From assembly GCF_014651035.1 (NCBI RefSeq), contig NZ_BMWC01000007.1, forward strand, positions 372,001 through 436,000: a stretch of DNA of 64,000 nt, given 5' to 3'. Positions 32,690-41,016 of the stretch are shown piece by piece. The stretch comes from Streptomyces lomondensis (GTDB lineage Bacteria > Actinomycetota > Actinomycetes > Streptomycetales > Streptomycetaceae). The translations under genes and the position numbers were made by a program. Below the pieces are notes generated by a model. It was given only the letters and a program-made list of their open reading frames with translations. It did not search any database and was not told where the DNA came from. The stretch's first letter is position 1. The number at the start of each line of letters is the position of its first letter.

Positions 32690-35600
32690 ATGACGAGTCA
32701 CACGAGTGGTTCGCGGCAAGGGAGCCAGCGGCGGATTCCGCAGCCCCTGGGCGTGACGCCGGCCCCGCTGCGGGACTTGAAGGACTACATCTACCTGCTC
32801 TATGTGGAGGCCGGGGCGCCGCCGACGCACCGGATGGCGGCCGAGATCGGGAACGACGACATGTTCCCGGGCAGTCCGTCCAAGGCGACCGTCCACCGCA
32901 TCATCGGCTCCAAGGAACTCCCCACAGGGCAGGAGGACGTCGTCTCCGTGGCCCTGCTGCTCGCGCGCGAGACGGACCGGAACCTGGCCGAGGTGGAGAC
33001 CCGGGTACGGCGGATGTGGGTCGCCGCCCATCTCGCCCAGCCGCTGGGGATCCCGGTGTCCGACGTCGACCCGTTCGCCCTCGAGGTGCACCGGTCGATC
33101 AGCGTGCCGGGCGAGAGGCCGCTGCCCAGGCTGCCCGCCTACGTCCCGAGGGCTCATGACACGGAGCTGGGCGCCCTCGTGGATCGTGCGCTCCAGGGTG
33201 AAAGCCTGCTCGTCACGCTGGTCGGCGAGTCCTCGACCGGGAAGACCCGTGCCTGCTGGGAGGCGCTGCGGCGACTGCCGCCGCAGTGGCGCGTATGGCA
33301 CCCGTTCGATCCGAGCCGTCCGGACGCCGCCCTCGAACACCTCGGGGAGGTGGGCCCGCAAACGGTGATCTGGCTGAACGAGGCTCAGCACTACCTCCTC
33401 GCCCCGGACACGAGGACCGCCGAGGGCATCGCCGCCGGCCTCCGCTCCGCCCTGACCGACCGGCGCCGCAGCCCGATCCTGGTCCTCGCCACCGTCTGGC
33501 CGCGCTTCTGGGAACCCCTGACGTCGCCCTCGCCCAAGGGAGCGGACGACCGCTTCGAACAGCAGCGGAAGCTGCTCACCGATCTGGGCCGGTGCATCGC
33601 GGTGCCCAAGACGTTCTCGGAGAGCGACCTGCGCCAGGCACGCCGAAAGGCGCACGACGACCCGCGTCTGGCCAGCGCCCTGGCGGGAGCGGCCGACGGG
33701 GAGATCACGCAGTTCCTCGCCGGCGTCCCGGAACTCATGCGCCGCTACCAGTGCGCGCCGCCGCCGGAGCAGGCCCTGATCCACGCCGCCATGGACTATC
33801 GCAGGCTCGGGCACGGCCCCGTCCTGCCCCACGAGCTGCTCGCCGAGGCCGCCGAGGGCTATCTGAAGGACCAGGAGCTGGCTCTGCGCGGAAGCGGCTG
33901 GCTGGACAAGGCCCTGGCGTACTGCGCCATGCCGTGTCACGGGGTGCCCGGGCCACTGACCCCGGTTCCGTCCCGCGGTGATGTGCTCGCGGGCGAGGCG
34001 TACCGGCTGGCGGACTACCTCGAACAGCACGGCCGCCTCGAACGCCGGCTCGTGTGCCCTCCGGCCTCCTTCTGGAACGCGGCCGTGCGGCACAGCCTCG
34101 GTACGGACGACACCGTCGCGCTGGCCCGTGCCGCGCAGCAGAGGGGACGCCTGCGGGTCGCGGCGGTGCTCTACGAGCGGGCCCTGCGGGCCGGGCACAC
34201 CGATGTCCGGCCCGAACTGGCCGGGCTCGCCGAGGGCGTGGGAGACATCGCCACGGCGAAGCACTTCTACGAGGCCGCGTGGCGGGACGATCGCCTGGCA
34301 CGCTGGGAGCTCGTACGGCTGCGCGAGACCACGGGCGAACCGGGCAGGGCGGAGGAGCTGGCCCACGAGGCCGCCAACCAGGGCGACAGCACGGCGCTGA
34401 CCCGGCTGGCCCGGCTCCGGCAGGAGGCCGGCGACGAGGAGGGGGCGCAGCGGCTGACGCGGAACGCCGCGGCCAGGGGCAAGATCAGGACGTTCGCGGG
34501 ACTGGCCCGGTCCCGGGAGGAGGTGGGAGACCGGGCGGGGGCGGAGTCCCTCGCGTTCCTGGCCCTGGACCAGACGGGCAGCACCTACGCCCTGTCCGAG
34601 CTGGTGGGCATGCGGGAGAAGGCGGGAGACAGCGCGGCGGCGGAGCGTCTGGTGCTGGCGGCGGCCGAGCGTGGCAAGGTACGTCCCGCCATCAGGCTGG
34701 CCGGCATGCGCTGGCAGGCCAGGGACCGGCAGGGCGCGGCGCGGACGCTGGACCTCGCCGCCGGTTCGGGCAGCATCTTCGCCCTGACCGAACTCGCCCG
34801 CCTGACGCAGAAGTGGGGGGACCGCCACGGGGCGGAGCAGTTCCTGCGCACCGCCGTGAGCCGGGGCAGCATGTTCGCCCTGACGGAGCTGGGCCGGCTG
34901 CGGGACAAGGCCGGCGACCGGCAGGGCGCCGTGCGGCTCTACCACCGGGCGGCCGAGCGGGGCAGCACGGACGCCCTGGCCCACCTCGCCCTGCTGAAGG
35001 AGGAGGAGGGCGCCAGCGCGGAAGCCGAACGCCTGGCGTGCAGCGCCGCGGACGGCGGCAGCACCTTCGCGCTGCTGGAACTGTCGTGGTTGCGCGAGCA
35101 GACCAGCGACCGCCAGGGTGCCGAGCGGCTGGCGCAGACCGCGTACCGTGCGGGCAACTCCGGGGCGCTCGTCCTTCTGGCCCGGTCACGGGAGAAGGCG
35201 GGGGACAAGTACGGTGCCGAGGGCCTCGTCCTCCAGGCGGCCCGTTCCGGTGACAGCCGGGTGCTCAGCGAGTTCGTCCAGCGCAGGGAGAAGACCGGTG
35301 ACAGCGCGGGAGCCGAACGCCTCGCCACGGCCGGCGGCGGCGAGGTGGTGCTGCAACTCGCCTGGCTCTGGGAGTCGGACGGCAGGCTGACGGAGGCGGA
35401 GCGGCTCTATCAGCACGCGGCCGGCCAGGGGCAGACCCGGGCACTGCGGGAGCTGGCCCGTCTGAAGCATCAGGCCGGCGATCACGAAGCGGCGGAGGAC
35501 TTCGCCCGCGCCGCGGCCTGCGCCGGGCATGTGGCGGCGCTGTGCGAACTCGCGTGCATGTGCGGCGAAGAGGGCCTGTCGGCCGACGCCGACCGCCTCC

Positions 35601-35788
35601 ACAGAGCCGCCGTCGACGCGGGATACGGCGGCGCGCTGACCCACCTCGCGCAGTCACGCGCCCGCACGGACCCGCGCTGGGAGGACGTCCCCCGCTACGG
35701 CCTCACCGCGGACGGCGGCCTGTCGGGCCCCTGGCGCTTCGCGCCGTCCAGGAGGCCGCCGTCCAGGGCCGGGTACCAGGCTCCGTGA
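32690..35788 (+). CDS. STAND-like P-loop NTPase with about 16 helical repeats
   Basis: A 1032-residue soluble protein. Residues 25-110 resemble a degenerate helix-turn-helix (THRMAAEIGNDDMFPGSPSK, ATVHRIIGSKELPTGQEDVV). The NTPase follows: Walker A is GESSTGKT (179-186) and a Walker B-like strand is VIWLNEAQ (226-233), with a further strand PILVLATVWPRFW. Residues about 470-985 are roughly 16 repeats of 32 residues with the pattern GDxxGAExLxxxAxxxGxxxALxxLAxLREKA, a TPR/Sel1-like solenoid. Order (HTH or effector-like end, P-loop, long repeat sensor) is that of STAND proteins, where the repeats sense a ligand and the NTPase oligomerises. Start ATG 32690 with AAGGA upstream. No nuclease, protease or TIR domain is visible, so the output is unknown. 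A defence or stress-sensing role is inference. Confidence 0.8.
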   Translation: MTSHTSGSRQGSQRRIPQPLGVTPAPLRDLKDYIYLLYVEAGAPPTHRMAAEIGNDDMFPGSPSKATVHRIIGSKELPTGQEDVVSVALLLARETDRNLAEVETRVRRMWVAAHLAQPLGIPVSDVDPFALEVHRSISVPGERPLPRLPAYVPRAHDTELGALVDRALQGESLLVTLVGESSTGKTRACWEALRRLPPQWRVWHPFDPSRPDAALEHLGEVGPQTVIWLNEAQHYLLAPDTRTAEGIAAGLRSALTDRRRSPILVLATVWPRFWEPLTSPSPKGADDRFEQQRKLLTDLGRCIAVPKTFSESDLRQARRKAHDDPRLASALAGAADGEITQFLAGVPELMRRYQCAPPPEQALIHAAMDYRRLGHGPVLPHELLAEAAEGYLKDQELALRGSGWLDKALAYCAMPCHGVPGPLTPVPSRGDVLAGEAYRLADYLEQHGRLERRLVCPPASFWNAAVRHSLGTDDTVALARAAQQRGRLRVAAVLYERALRAGHTDVRPELAGLAEGVGDIATAKHFYEAAWRDDRLARWELVRLRETTGEPGRAEELAHEAANQGDSTALTRLARLRQEAGDEEGAQRLTRNAAARGKIRTFAGLARSREEVGDRAGAESLAFLALDQTGSTYALSELVGMREKAGDSAAAERLVLAAAERGKVRPAIRLAGMRWQARDRQGAARTLDLAAGSGSIFALTELARLTQKWGDRHGAEQFLRTAVSRGSMFALTELGRLRDKAGDRQGAVRLYHRAAERGSTDALAHLALLKEEEGASAEAERLACSAADGGSTFALLELSWLREQTSDRQGAERLAQTAYRAGNSGALVLLARSREKAGDKYGAEGLVLQAARSGDSRVLSEFVQRREKTGDSAGAERLATAGGGEVVLQLAWLWESDGRLTEAERLYQHAAGQGQTRALRELARLKHQAGDHEAAEDFARAAACAGHVAALCELACMCGEEGLSADADRLHRAAVDAGYGGALTHLAQSRARTDPRWEDVPRYGLTADGGLSGPWRFAPSRRPPSRAGYQAP

Positions 35789-35806
35789 CCCTGCCCTGGC
35801 GGCGGC

Positions 35807-36982
35807 TCACACCACATACGACTCGGGCCGGACCCCCGCGCCGGAGCGGAAGCGGTCGGCGCTGAGCGGGCCGACGTCGACGCAGGGGGCGCGTTCCAGG
35901 CAGAGGTCGCGGACGATCTCGCCCACCGCCGGGGCCTGGAGGAAGCCGTGGCCCGAGAAGCCGGTGGCGTAGAGGAAGTTGACGACCTCGGACGAGCGGC
36001 CGATGAGCGCGTTGTGGTCGGGGGTGACCTCGTAGAGCCCGGCCCAGCCGCCGGCCGTCTCCAGGTCGGCGAGGGCGGGGGCGCGGTGGCGTACGGCCTC
36101 GCGGAACAGCTCCAGCCAGTCCGGGGTCCAGGTGGTGTCGAAGCCGTCCGGCTCACGGGGGTCGGCCAGGCCGAACAGGAGCCCGTCGTCGCTGTTGTGG
36201 AAGTACGCCGAGGACGTGAAGTCGATGGTGAAGGGAATGCGCGGGGCGGGCGGTGTGAGCGGGACGGTGAAGGCCAGTTGGCGGCGCACCGGCCGCACGG
36301 GCAGGGCGACGCCCGCCATCTCGCCGATCCGTGCCGACCAGGCGCCGGCGGCGCAGACGACGGTGGCGCAGTCGATCCGCCCGCGGTCGGTGTGGACGGC
36401 CGTGACCCGGTCGCCCGCGGTGTCGAGGCCGGTGACGGTGGTGTGCGTGGCGAGGACGACCCCGGCCCGGGCCGCCGCCCGCGCGTAGCCCTGGACGACC
36501 AGGCCGGGCCGGGCGTGGCCGTCGGCGGGCGAGTGGGCGGCGGCCACCAGCCCCTCGGTGCGGACGTAGGGACACAGGCGGCGGGCCTCCTCCGGGCCGG
36601 TCATGCGGCTGGGGACGCCGAGGGAGTTCTGGAGCCGGACACCGGCCTCGAAGTCGGCGGCCTGCCGCTCGGTGGTGAGCAGGAAGAGGTAGCCGACGGT
36701 GTCGAGCCGGATGTCGGCGCCCGGGCGGTCCGGGAAGTCCCGGAAGGCGCGCAGACTCCGGCTGCCGAGTTCGATGTTGAGCGGGTCGGAGAAGTGCGCC
36801 CGTACCCCGCCGATGGGTTTGCCCGAACTGCCGCGGCCCAGCTCGCCGCGCTCGACGACGACGATGTTCCGCACTCCGGCTTCGGCCAGGTGGAAGGCGA
36901 TGGCGGTGCCCATCACCCCACCGCCGATGATCACGACGTCGGCGGTGCGGGGGACGGTGGGGAAGACGGGTGAGGAGGTCAA
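35807..36982 (-). CDS. FAD-dependent amine/sarcosine-oxidase-type oxidoreductase (DAO family)
   Basis: A 391-residue flavoprotein. The dinucleotide-binding start is TADVVIIGGGVMGTAIAFHL, followed by VVVERGELGRGSSGKPIGGV as in sarcosine oxidase beta-like and glycine oxidase-like enzymes that oxidise N-methyl or D-amino acids. The C-terminal FAD motif is LYEVTPDHNALIGRS with ATGFSGHGFLQAPAVGE. The start is TTG 36982, supported by AAGGGA seven bases upstream. It converges with the repeat protein (18-base gap) and diverges from the sortase operon. The exact substrate is not decidable from sequence. Confidence 0.85.
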   Translation of the reverse strand: MTSSPVFPTVPRTADVVIIGGGVMGTAIAFHLAEAGVRNIVVVERGELGRGSSGKPIGGVRAHFSDPLNIELGSRSLRAFRDFPDRPGADIRLDTVGYLFLLTTERQAADFEAGVRLQNSLGVPSRMTGPEEARRLCPYVRTEGLVAAAHSPADGHARPGLVVQGYARAAARAGVVLATHTTVTGLDTAGDRVTAVHTDRGRIDCATVVCAAGAWSARIGEMAGVALPVRPVRRQLAFTVPLTPPAPRIPFTIDFTSSAYFHNSDDGLLFGLADPREPDGFDTTWTPDWLELFREAVRHRAPALADLETAGGWAGLYEVTPDHNALIGRSSEVVNFLYATGFSGHGFLQAPAVGEIVRDLCLERAPCVDVGPLSADRFRSGAGVRPESYVV

Positions 36983-37159
36983 CGGGCCATCCCTTCCGGG
37001 GTTCTGCGCGTCGGTAGGCCATCGTGCGCCGGACCGGCCCCCGGCGTCGACAGGGCGTCGTCCCCCCGCCCCGGGCGACTTTGCCAGCTCTTTACAACCC
37101 GCCCGGCCCCCGCCTCGTCTCTCCGCACGACCTGTCACCCGACCTAGGAGTGCGACTCC

Positions 37160-37576
37160 ATGCGCCGATCCATGCGCCGAACCGTCCTCAGCGTCCTGGC
37201 CCTCGCGGGCACCGCCGTACTGATGGGCACGGGGCCCGCGTTCGCGACCGGCGCGACGACCCCGAGCCCGGCCCCGACGTCCGCCGCGGCCACCCCCCAG
37301 CCGCAGGAGAGCGCCGCACCGGCGCCCAGTGACGGGCCGGCCCGCCCGGCGCCGAGTGCCGAACCGACCCGGACACCGGCCGAGGCACCGACCCAGGCAC
37401 CGGCCGGCGACCAGGTCTCCGTCCGGCCGAGCGGTGCGCCCGACACCGGCGTGACGGGGGCGTCCTCGGGCTCCGGAACGAACGGCACGGCGATCGGCGC
37501 GGGCGCCGCCGCGGTGCTCGCCCTCGGCGGCGGCACGGTCTTCGTCGTACGCCGCCGCCGGGCGACCGGGGCATGA
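37160..37576 (+). CDS. Small wall-attached-type protein, presumed sortase substrate
   Basis: A 138-residue secreted protein. Signal MRRTVLSVLALAGTAVLMGT, then about 70 residues rich in Pro, Ala, Ser and Thr (PSPAPTSAAATPQPQESAAP), then GAPDTGVTGASSGSG, a hydrophobic helix and the tail RRRRATGA. Pro-rich stalk, xPxTG-like motif, helix and Arg tail are the parts of a sortase substrate, with APDTG in place of LPxTG. AGGAG lies nine bases before ATG. Its stop overlaps the start of a class F sortase gene, so that enzyme is its likely processor. Confidence 0.8.
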   Translation: MRRSMRRTVLSVLALAGTAVLMGTGPAFATGATTPSPAPTSAAATPQPQESAAPAPSDGPARPAPSAEPTRTPAEAPTQAPAGDQVSVRPSGAPDTGVTGASSGSGTNGTAIGAGAAAVLALGGGTVFVVRRRRATGA

Positions 37577-38190
37577 CCGCGTTCTCCAGGCGCGCGTTCA
37601 CGGCCGGGGCGCTGGCGTCCCTGCTGACGGCCTGCGGCGGCGGTCCCGCGCCGGAAGGGCACGCTTCCAGGACCCCACCGCCGCCGGTCGCGGCCGGGCG
37701 CAGGCGTCCCCTGGCCCGTTCGGTCCCGGTCCGGCTGCTGATCCCGGCGATCGGCGTCGACACCCCGGTCATGCGGCTGGGGCTGGCTCCGGACGGCACC
37801 GTGGAGGTGCCGCCGGTCACGGCCGACGACCGGGCGGGCTGGTACCGGCACTCGCCGACGCCCGGCCGGACCGGCCCGTCGGTGATCCTCGGCCATGTCA
37901 CCGTCGGCCGGTACGGCGACGGCGTCTTCCGTCACCTGGCCCGGCTGCGCCGGGGCGACCGCATCGTGGCGCGCCTGGAGAACGGCACGGCGGCGCGGTT
38001 CGCCGTCACGGCCGTACGGACGGTCCCGAAAACCGACTTCCCGGCGGACGACGTCTACGGGAACGTGGACCGCCCGGAGCTGCGGCTGATCACGTGCGGC
38101 GGAGCGCGTACCGGCGACGAATACGCGGACAACGTGATCGTGTTCGCCGCGCTGAGCGGCACCGGTCCGGCCACCCCTGGAGAGCGTTGA
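37573..38190 (+). CDS. Class F sortase, Tat/lipoprotein-type signal
   Basis: A 205-residue transpeptidase that attaches secreted proteins to the cell wall. The N-terminus FSRRAFTAGALASLLTACGG combines a twin-arginine motif with a lipobox (Cys21), so it should be a membrane-anchored lipoprotein. The beta-barrel shows RLLIPAIGVDTPVMRLG, VILGHVTVGRYG (His108) and RLITCGGARTGDEYADNVIV (Cys175). The catalytic Arg is not in the usual place just before the last strand; Arg179 is the nearest candidate. ATG overlaps the stop of the wall-protein gene, and its own stop overlaps the TTG of the sigma-factor gene. A four-gene translationally coupled operon results. Confidence 0.88.
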   Translation: MTAFSRRAFTAGALASLLTACGGGPAPEGHASRTPPPPVAAGRRRPLARSVPVRLLIPAIGVDTPVMRLGLAPDGTVEVPPVTADDRAGWYRHSPTPGRTGPSVILGHVTVGRYGDGVFRHLARLRRGDRIVARLENGTAARFAVTAVRTVPKTDFPADDVYGNVDRPELRLITCGGARTGDEYADNVIVFAALSGTGPATPGER

Positions 38191-38678
38191 AACGGTCCCG
38201 CGAGAAGGCCGCGTCCGAGCTGTTCGCCGCCCTCTACCCGCGCCTCGCCGGCTGGTGCCGCCGGCTCGTCGACGACGACGAGACGGCCCACGAGATCGCC
38301 TCGGAGGCGTTCACCCGGCTCTGGGCCCGCTGGACGAGGGTGGAGGAGCCGCGCGGCTTCCTCTACGTCACCGCCGCCAACCTCGTCCGCGACCACTGGC
38401 GCAAGCTGGAGCGCGAGCGCCGGGCCATGCACCGCGTCACCTCGGAAGCCGCCGTACGCCCCCACCCCGAGCAGGCCGACCCGTCGGTGCGGATGCTCGT
38501 GCAGTCGCTGCCGGAGCGACTGCGCGTCCCGATCCTGCTCCACTACTACGCTGACATGCCGATCCGGGAGGTGTCCGTGCTGACCGGGCGCAAGGAAGGA
38601 ACCGTCAAGGCCGACCTGCACGCGGCCCGCGAACTGCTCCGCGTCCACCTGAGGAGAAGCCTTGACCACACGCCTTGA
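38187..38678 (+). CDS. ECF-type RNA polymerase sigma factor
   Basis: A 163-residue sigma-70 family protein with regions 2 and 4 only. Region 2: LFAALYPRLAGWCRRLVDDD, AHEIASEAFTRLWARW and GFLYVTAANLVRDHWRKLER. Region 4: LPERLRVPILLHYYADMPIR with GRKEGTVKADLHAARELLR. TTG 38187 overlaps the sortase stop and has GGAGA six bases upstream. The next gene begins before this one ends and encodes a membrane protein in the position of an anti-sigma factor. The pairing suggests envelope-responsive control, perhaps of the sortase operon. Confidence 0.88.
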   Translation: MKRSREKAASELFAALYPRLAGWCRRLVDDDETAHEIASEAFTRLWARWTRVEEPRGFLYVTAANLVRDHWRKLERERRAMHRVTSEAAVRPHPEQADPSVRMLVQSLPERLRVPILLHYYADMPIREVSVLTGRKEGTVKADLHAARELLRVHLRRSLDHTP

Positions 38679-39192
38679 CGACGACCGGGGCGACGCGGAG
38701 TCCGGCCCCGACGATCCCCTCGCCGTGCTCCTGCGCCCCTCCTCCCCCGACTACCTGAGCGCGCCGCCCGGCCGGTACGGGGCGATCCGCCGCAGGGCGA
38801 CCCGCCGCCGCCTGCTGCGCACCGCGGCCGGAGCCGGCGTGTGCTGCGCGGTGGCGGCCCTCGTCGCCCTTCCCCTGCGCCTCACGGCGCCGGAGCGCCC
38901 CGCGGCCCCGACGGTCCCGATGGCCCCGCCCGCGAGCACGGCACCGCCCGCCCCCTCGGCGCCCCCCACCCCGGCGCCGTCCCCCTCCGAGTCCCGTACG
39001 CCGACCCCGGACACGCCCCGCCCCGGCACGGCGAACCCCCGCACGTCCAGCCCCGGCACCCCCGGCCCCGGCGAGGCGACGAGCCCGACGGCCCCGTCCC
39101 GCGCCCCGTCGGCCACCCCGCCCTCGGTGGACCCCGTCCCGTCGGCGGCCCGTCCGGGCACGGACCGCCAGTCGGCCACGACCGGCCGGTGA
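38662..39192 (+). CDS. Membrane protein with Pro-rich extracytoplasmic tail, putative anti-sigma partner
   Basis: A 176-residue protein starting at TTG 38662 (GGAGAAGCC upstream), overlapping the sigma gene by 17 bases. Residues 1-50 are cytoplasmic (DDPLAVLLRPSSPDYLSAPP, then RRRATRRRLLR), one TM helix covers about 52-73 (TAAGAGVCCAVAALVALPLR), and the rest is Pro/Ser/Thr/Ala-rich. Size and topology fit anti-sigma factors, but there is no ZAS zinc motif (HxxxCxxC). Partnership with the sigma factor is therefore inferred from position. Confidence 0.7.
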   Translation: MTTRLDDDRGDAESGPDDPLAVLLRPSSPDYLSAPPGRYGAIRRRATRRRLLRTAAGAGVCCAVAALVALPLRLTAPERPAAPTVPMAPPASTAPPAPSAPPTPAPSPSESRTPTPDTPRPGTANPRTSSPGTPGPGEATSPTAPSRAPSATPPSVDPVPSAARPGTDRQSATTGR

Positions 39193-39196
39193 CCAG

Positions 39197-39237
39197 GGCC
39201 GCCGGGGCCCGGGTCAGGCACCCGGCCCCCGCCGCCG
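39197..39237. terminator. Hairpin at convergent gene ends
   Basis: GGCCGCCGGGGCCCGGGT (39197-39214) pairs imperfectly with the run from 39220 to 39237 around a five-base loop. It overlaps the stop region of the CtaG-like gene and follows the membrane-protein stop. Confidence 0.4.
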
Positions 39238-40194
39238 CACCCGCTCGGCCACCTCGCCCGCCTCGGTCTCCCACCAGGGCCGGACCAGCTCGGGAGCCCC
39301 TGCCGCGTCCGCCGTACGGACGACCGGCGCGAGTTCACCGTCCAGACGGGCGTCCAGTACGGCCGTCTGGGCGCGCTCGGCGCGGACCCATTGGGCGAGG
39401 ATCGCCAACAGGAAGGGCAGGGCGACGAGTTCGGCGATGGCCAGCATGGCGCCTCCGCCGATCTGCTGGTCGTGGTGGACGTCGGGGGACCAGGGCGGCG
39501 CGTGGTGCAGGTACCACGCGCCCGCGATCAGCGTGCCGTGCGTCATGACCACCAGGCCCGGGACCGCGTCGACGACGCCGTCCAGGAAGACCAGGGCCGC
39601 CCGGACGGGGTGGGTGCACCAGGCGGGCAGGGCCTGCTCGCGGGTGAGCACCGGGAGGACGAACAGGCAGCCGGCCGCCAGGAGGTGCAGGTACATCAGC
39701 TCGTGCAGCCAGCCCACGCGCAGCGCGGTGGCGAAGTACGGCGTGAAGTAGACGGTCAGTTCGGTGGCCAGCACCAGGGCCGTGCTGACGAGGGGGAACG
39801 TCAGCACCCTGACGAGCCGCCCGGTCAGCACCCGCCGCACCCGCCGCGCACCGCCCTCCGGCAGCGCCTCGACCGCGAGCCGCAGCGGGTCGCCGAGGGC
39901 CAGCCCCAGCGGCGCGAGCAGGTCGAGGCCTACGTTCTGCACGGCGGCCGGCCAGAACAGCTCGTGGTCGTAGACGGCGAGAGCGGACATCGTGGCCACG
40001 ACGATCGTGCCGAGCCCGAGGACCACGAACGCGGCGAGCCGCCCGAGCGGCCAGGTGCCGCCCCGGCCGTGCACCCGCGCGACACCCCAGCCGTAGAGCC
40101 CGCCCAGCACCCCGACCAGGACCAGCGCGGGGACGTCCCACCGCCACGACTCCAGCAGCCGCCCGAGGGTCGGCTCCGGCAGATGTCCGCCCAC
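39214..40194 (-). CDS. Cytochrome c oxidase assembly protein, CtaG (caa3-type) family
   Basis: A 326-residue integral membrane protein with about seven to nine TM helices. It has features of the caa3_CtaG family, needed for copper insertion or assembly of cytochrome oxidase: MSALAVYDHELFWPAAVQNV, LLAPLGLALGDPLRLAVEAL, HELMYLHLLAAGCLFVLPVL and VVMTHGTLIAGAWYLH, with several conserved His residues facing the membrane surface. GTG 40194 has GAGGAG eight bases upstream. It is a single gene here, with no oxidase subunits nearby, as is common for the dispersed Streptomyces copies. Confidence 0.82.
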   Translation of the reverse strand: MGGHLPEPTLGRLLESWRWDVPALVLVGVLGGLYGWGVARVHGRGGTWPLGRLAAFVVLGLGTIVVATMSALAVYDHELFWPAAVQNVGLDLLAPLGLALGDPLRLAVEALPEGGARRVRRVLTGRLVRVLTFPLVSTALVLATELTVYFTPYFATALRVGWLHELMYLHLLAAGCLFVLPVLTREQALPAWCTHPVRAALVFLDGVVDAVPGLVVMTHGTLIAGAWYLHHAPPWSPDVHHDQQIGGGAMLAIAELVALPFLLAILAQWVRAERAQTAVLDARLDGELAPVVRTADAAGAPELVRPWWETEAGEVAERVRRRGPGA

Positions 40195-40379
40195 GATGCT
40201 CCTCGCCCCTTCCACCTGGCCTCTTCCGTCCGGCCAGGGCGGACGGTATCCGCGGAAGGTCAATGCCGGGTGAGAGAGATGCGTTTTGCGGAACCTTTGC
40301 CCGGGGACCGGGCGTTGGAAGGGTGTGCGCGCGTGAGCGAGTGCGCCAGTTGATGCTGACGAATACCGAGGTGGCGGCA

Positions 40380-40952
40380 ATGGCAGTGTGGGACCGGCTC
40401 AAGGACCAGGCCAAGGCTCTCCAGCAGGGTCAGGCCGGGCGAGGCGCGACGACCGGCGGGCACGGTGGCACGCACAGCGGCGGGACGAGCGGGTCGAGGT
40501 CCGGCGGTGGGAGCAAGGCCCAGCTGGTCGGCCTGCTGAAGACGCAGCTCGGGTCGCTGAAGAACGAGTTGAAGAGCGGTGCGTACCGGGACGCGAGCAT
40601 GGCGGTGTGCGCGCTGGTCGCGGCGGCGGACGGGCACGTGGACCCGGCCGAGCGGCAGCAGGTCGAGTCGATGATCCTCAGCAACGACGTGCTGCAGAAC
40701 TTCCCGCCGGAGCAGCTGCGCCAGCGTTTCAACAAGCATGTGGACCAGCTGACCGCCAACTTCCAGCACGGCAAGGCCGAGGCCATGCAGGAGATCGCCA
40801 AGGCCGCCAAGAAGCCGACCGAGGCCCGGGCGGTCATCCAGACCGGCATGGTCATCGCCGGTGCCGACGGCCACTTCTCCCAGGCCGAGGCGACGGTCCT
40901 GCGCGAGGCCTGCGCGGCGCTGGGGGTGTCGCCCGCCGAGTTCCAGCTCTGA
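40380..40952 (+). CDS. TerB-family tellurite-resistance-like protein
   Basis: A 190-residue cytoplasmic protein. Residues 20-45 are a flexible Gly/Ser/Thr linker. The TerB helical domain follows, with two copies of a metal-site-like motif: LVAAADGHVDPAERQQVESM and VIAGADGHFSQAEATVLREA; the repeated A-D-G-H-x-x-x-x-E resembles the acidic calcium-binding face of TerB. GAGGTGG precedes the ATG. No terC, terD or terE gene is adjacent, so a stress role rather than a full ter system is likely. Confidence 0.9.
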   Translation: MAVWDRLKDQAKALQQGQAGRGATTGGHGGTHSGGTSGSRSGGGSKAQLVGLLKTQLGSLKNELKSGAYRDASMAVCALVAAADGHVDPAERQQVESMILSNDVLQNFPPEQLRQRFNKHVDQLTANFQHGKAEAMQEIAKAAKKPTEARAVIQTGMVIAGADGHFSQAEATVLREACAALGVSPAEFQL

Positions 40953-40963
40953 GCGCGTGACCG

Positions 40964-41016
40964 GGACGCACTGCGCCCTCAGGGCAAGGCCCCCTCAGGG
41001 AGCGCGCAGTGCGTCC
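40964..41016. terminator. Long-stem terminator between terB-like and blaB-like genes
   Basis: GGACGCACTGCGC (40964-40976) and GCGCAGTGCGTCC (41004-41016) are perfect 13-base inverted repeats with a 27-base loop. The 3' arm lies inside the last codons of the gene at 40995-41867, so the stem also constrains the C-terminus of that protein. Confidence 0.6.

Noticed and set aside
32672..34984. Minus-strand open frame of 770 codons opposite the repeat protein
   Set aside because: Shadow of the plus-strand gene; repeats and P-loop exist only on the plus strand.
40380..40952. Part of a full tellurite-resistance (ter) or phage-defence operon
   Set aside because: Only a lone TerB domain is present; flanking genes are CtaG-like and the beta-lactam locus.
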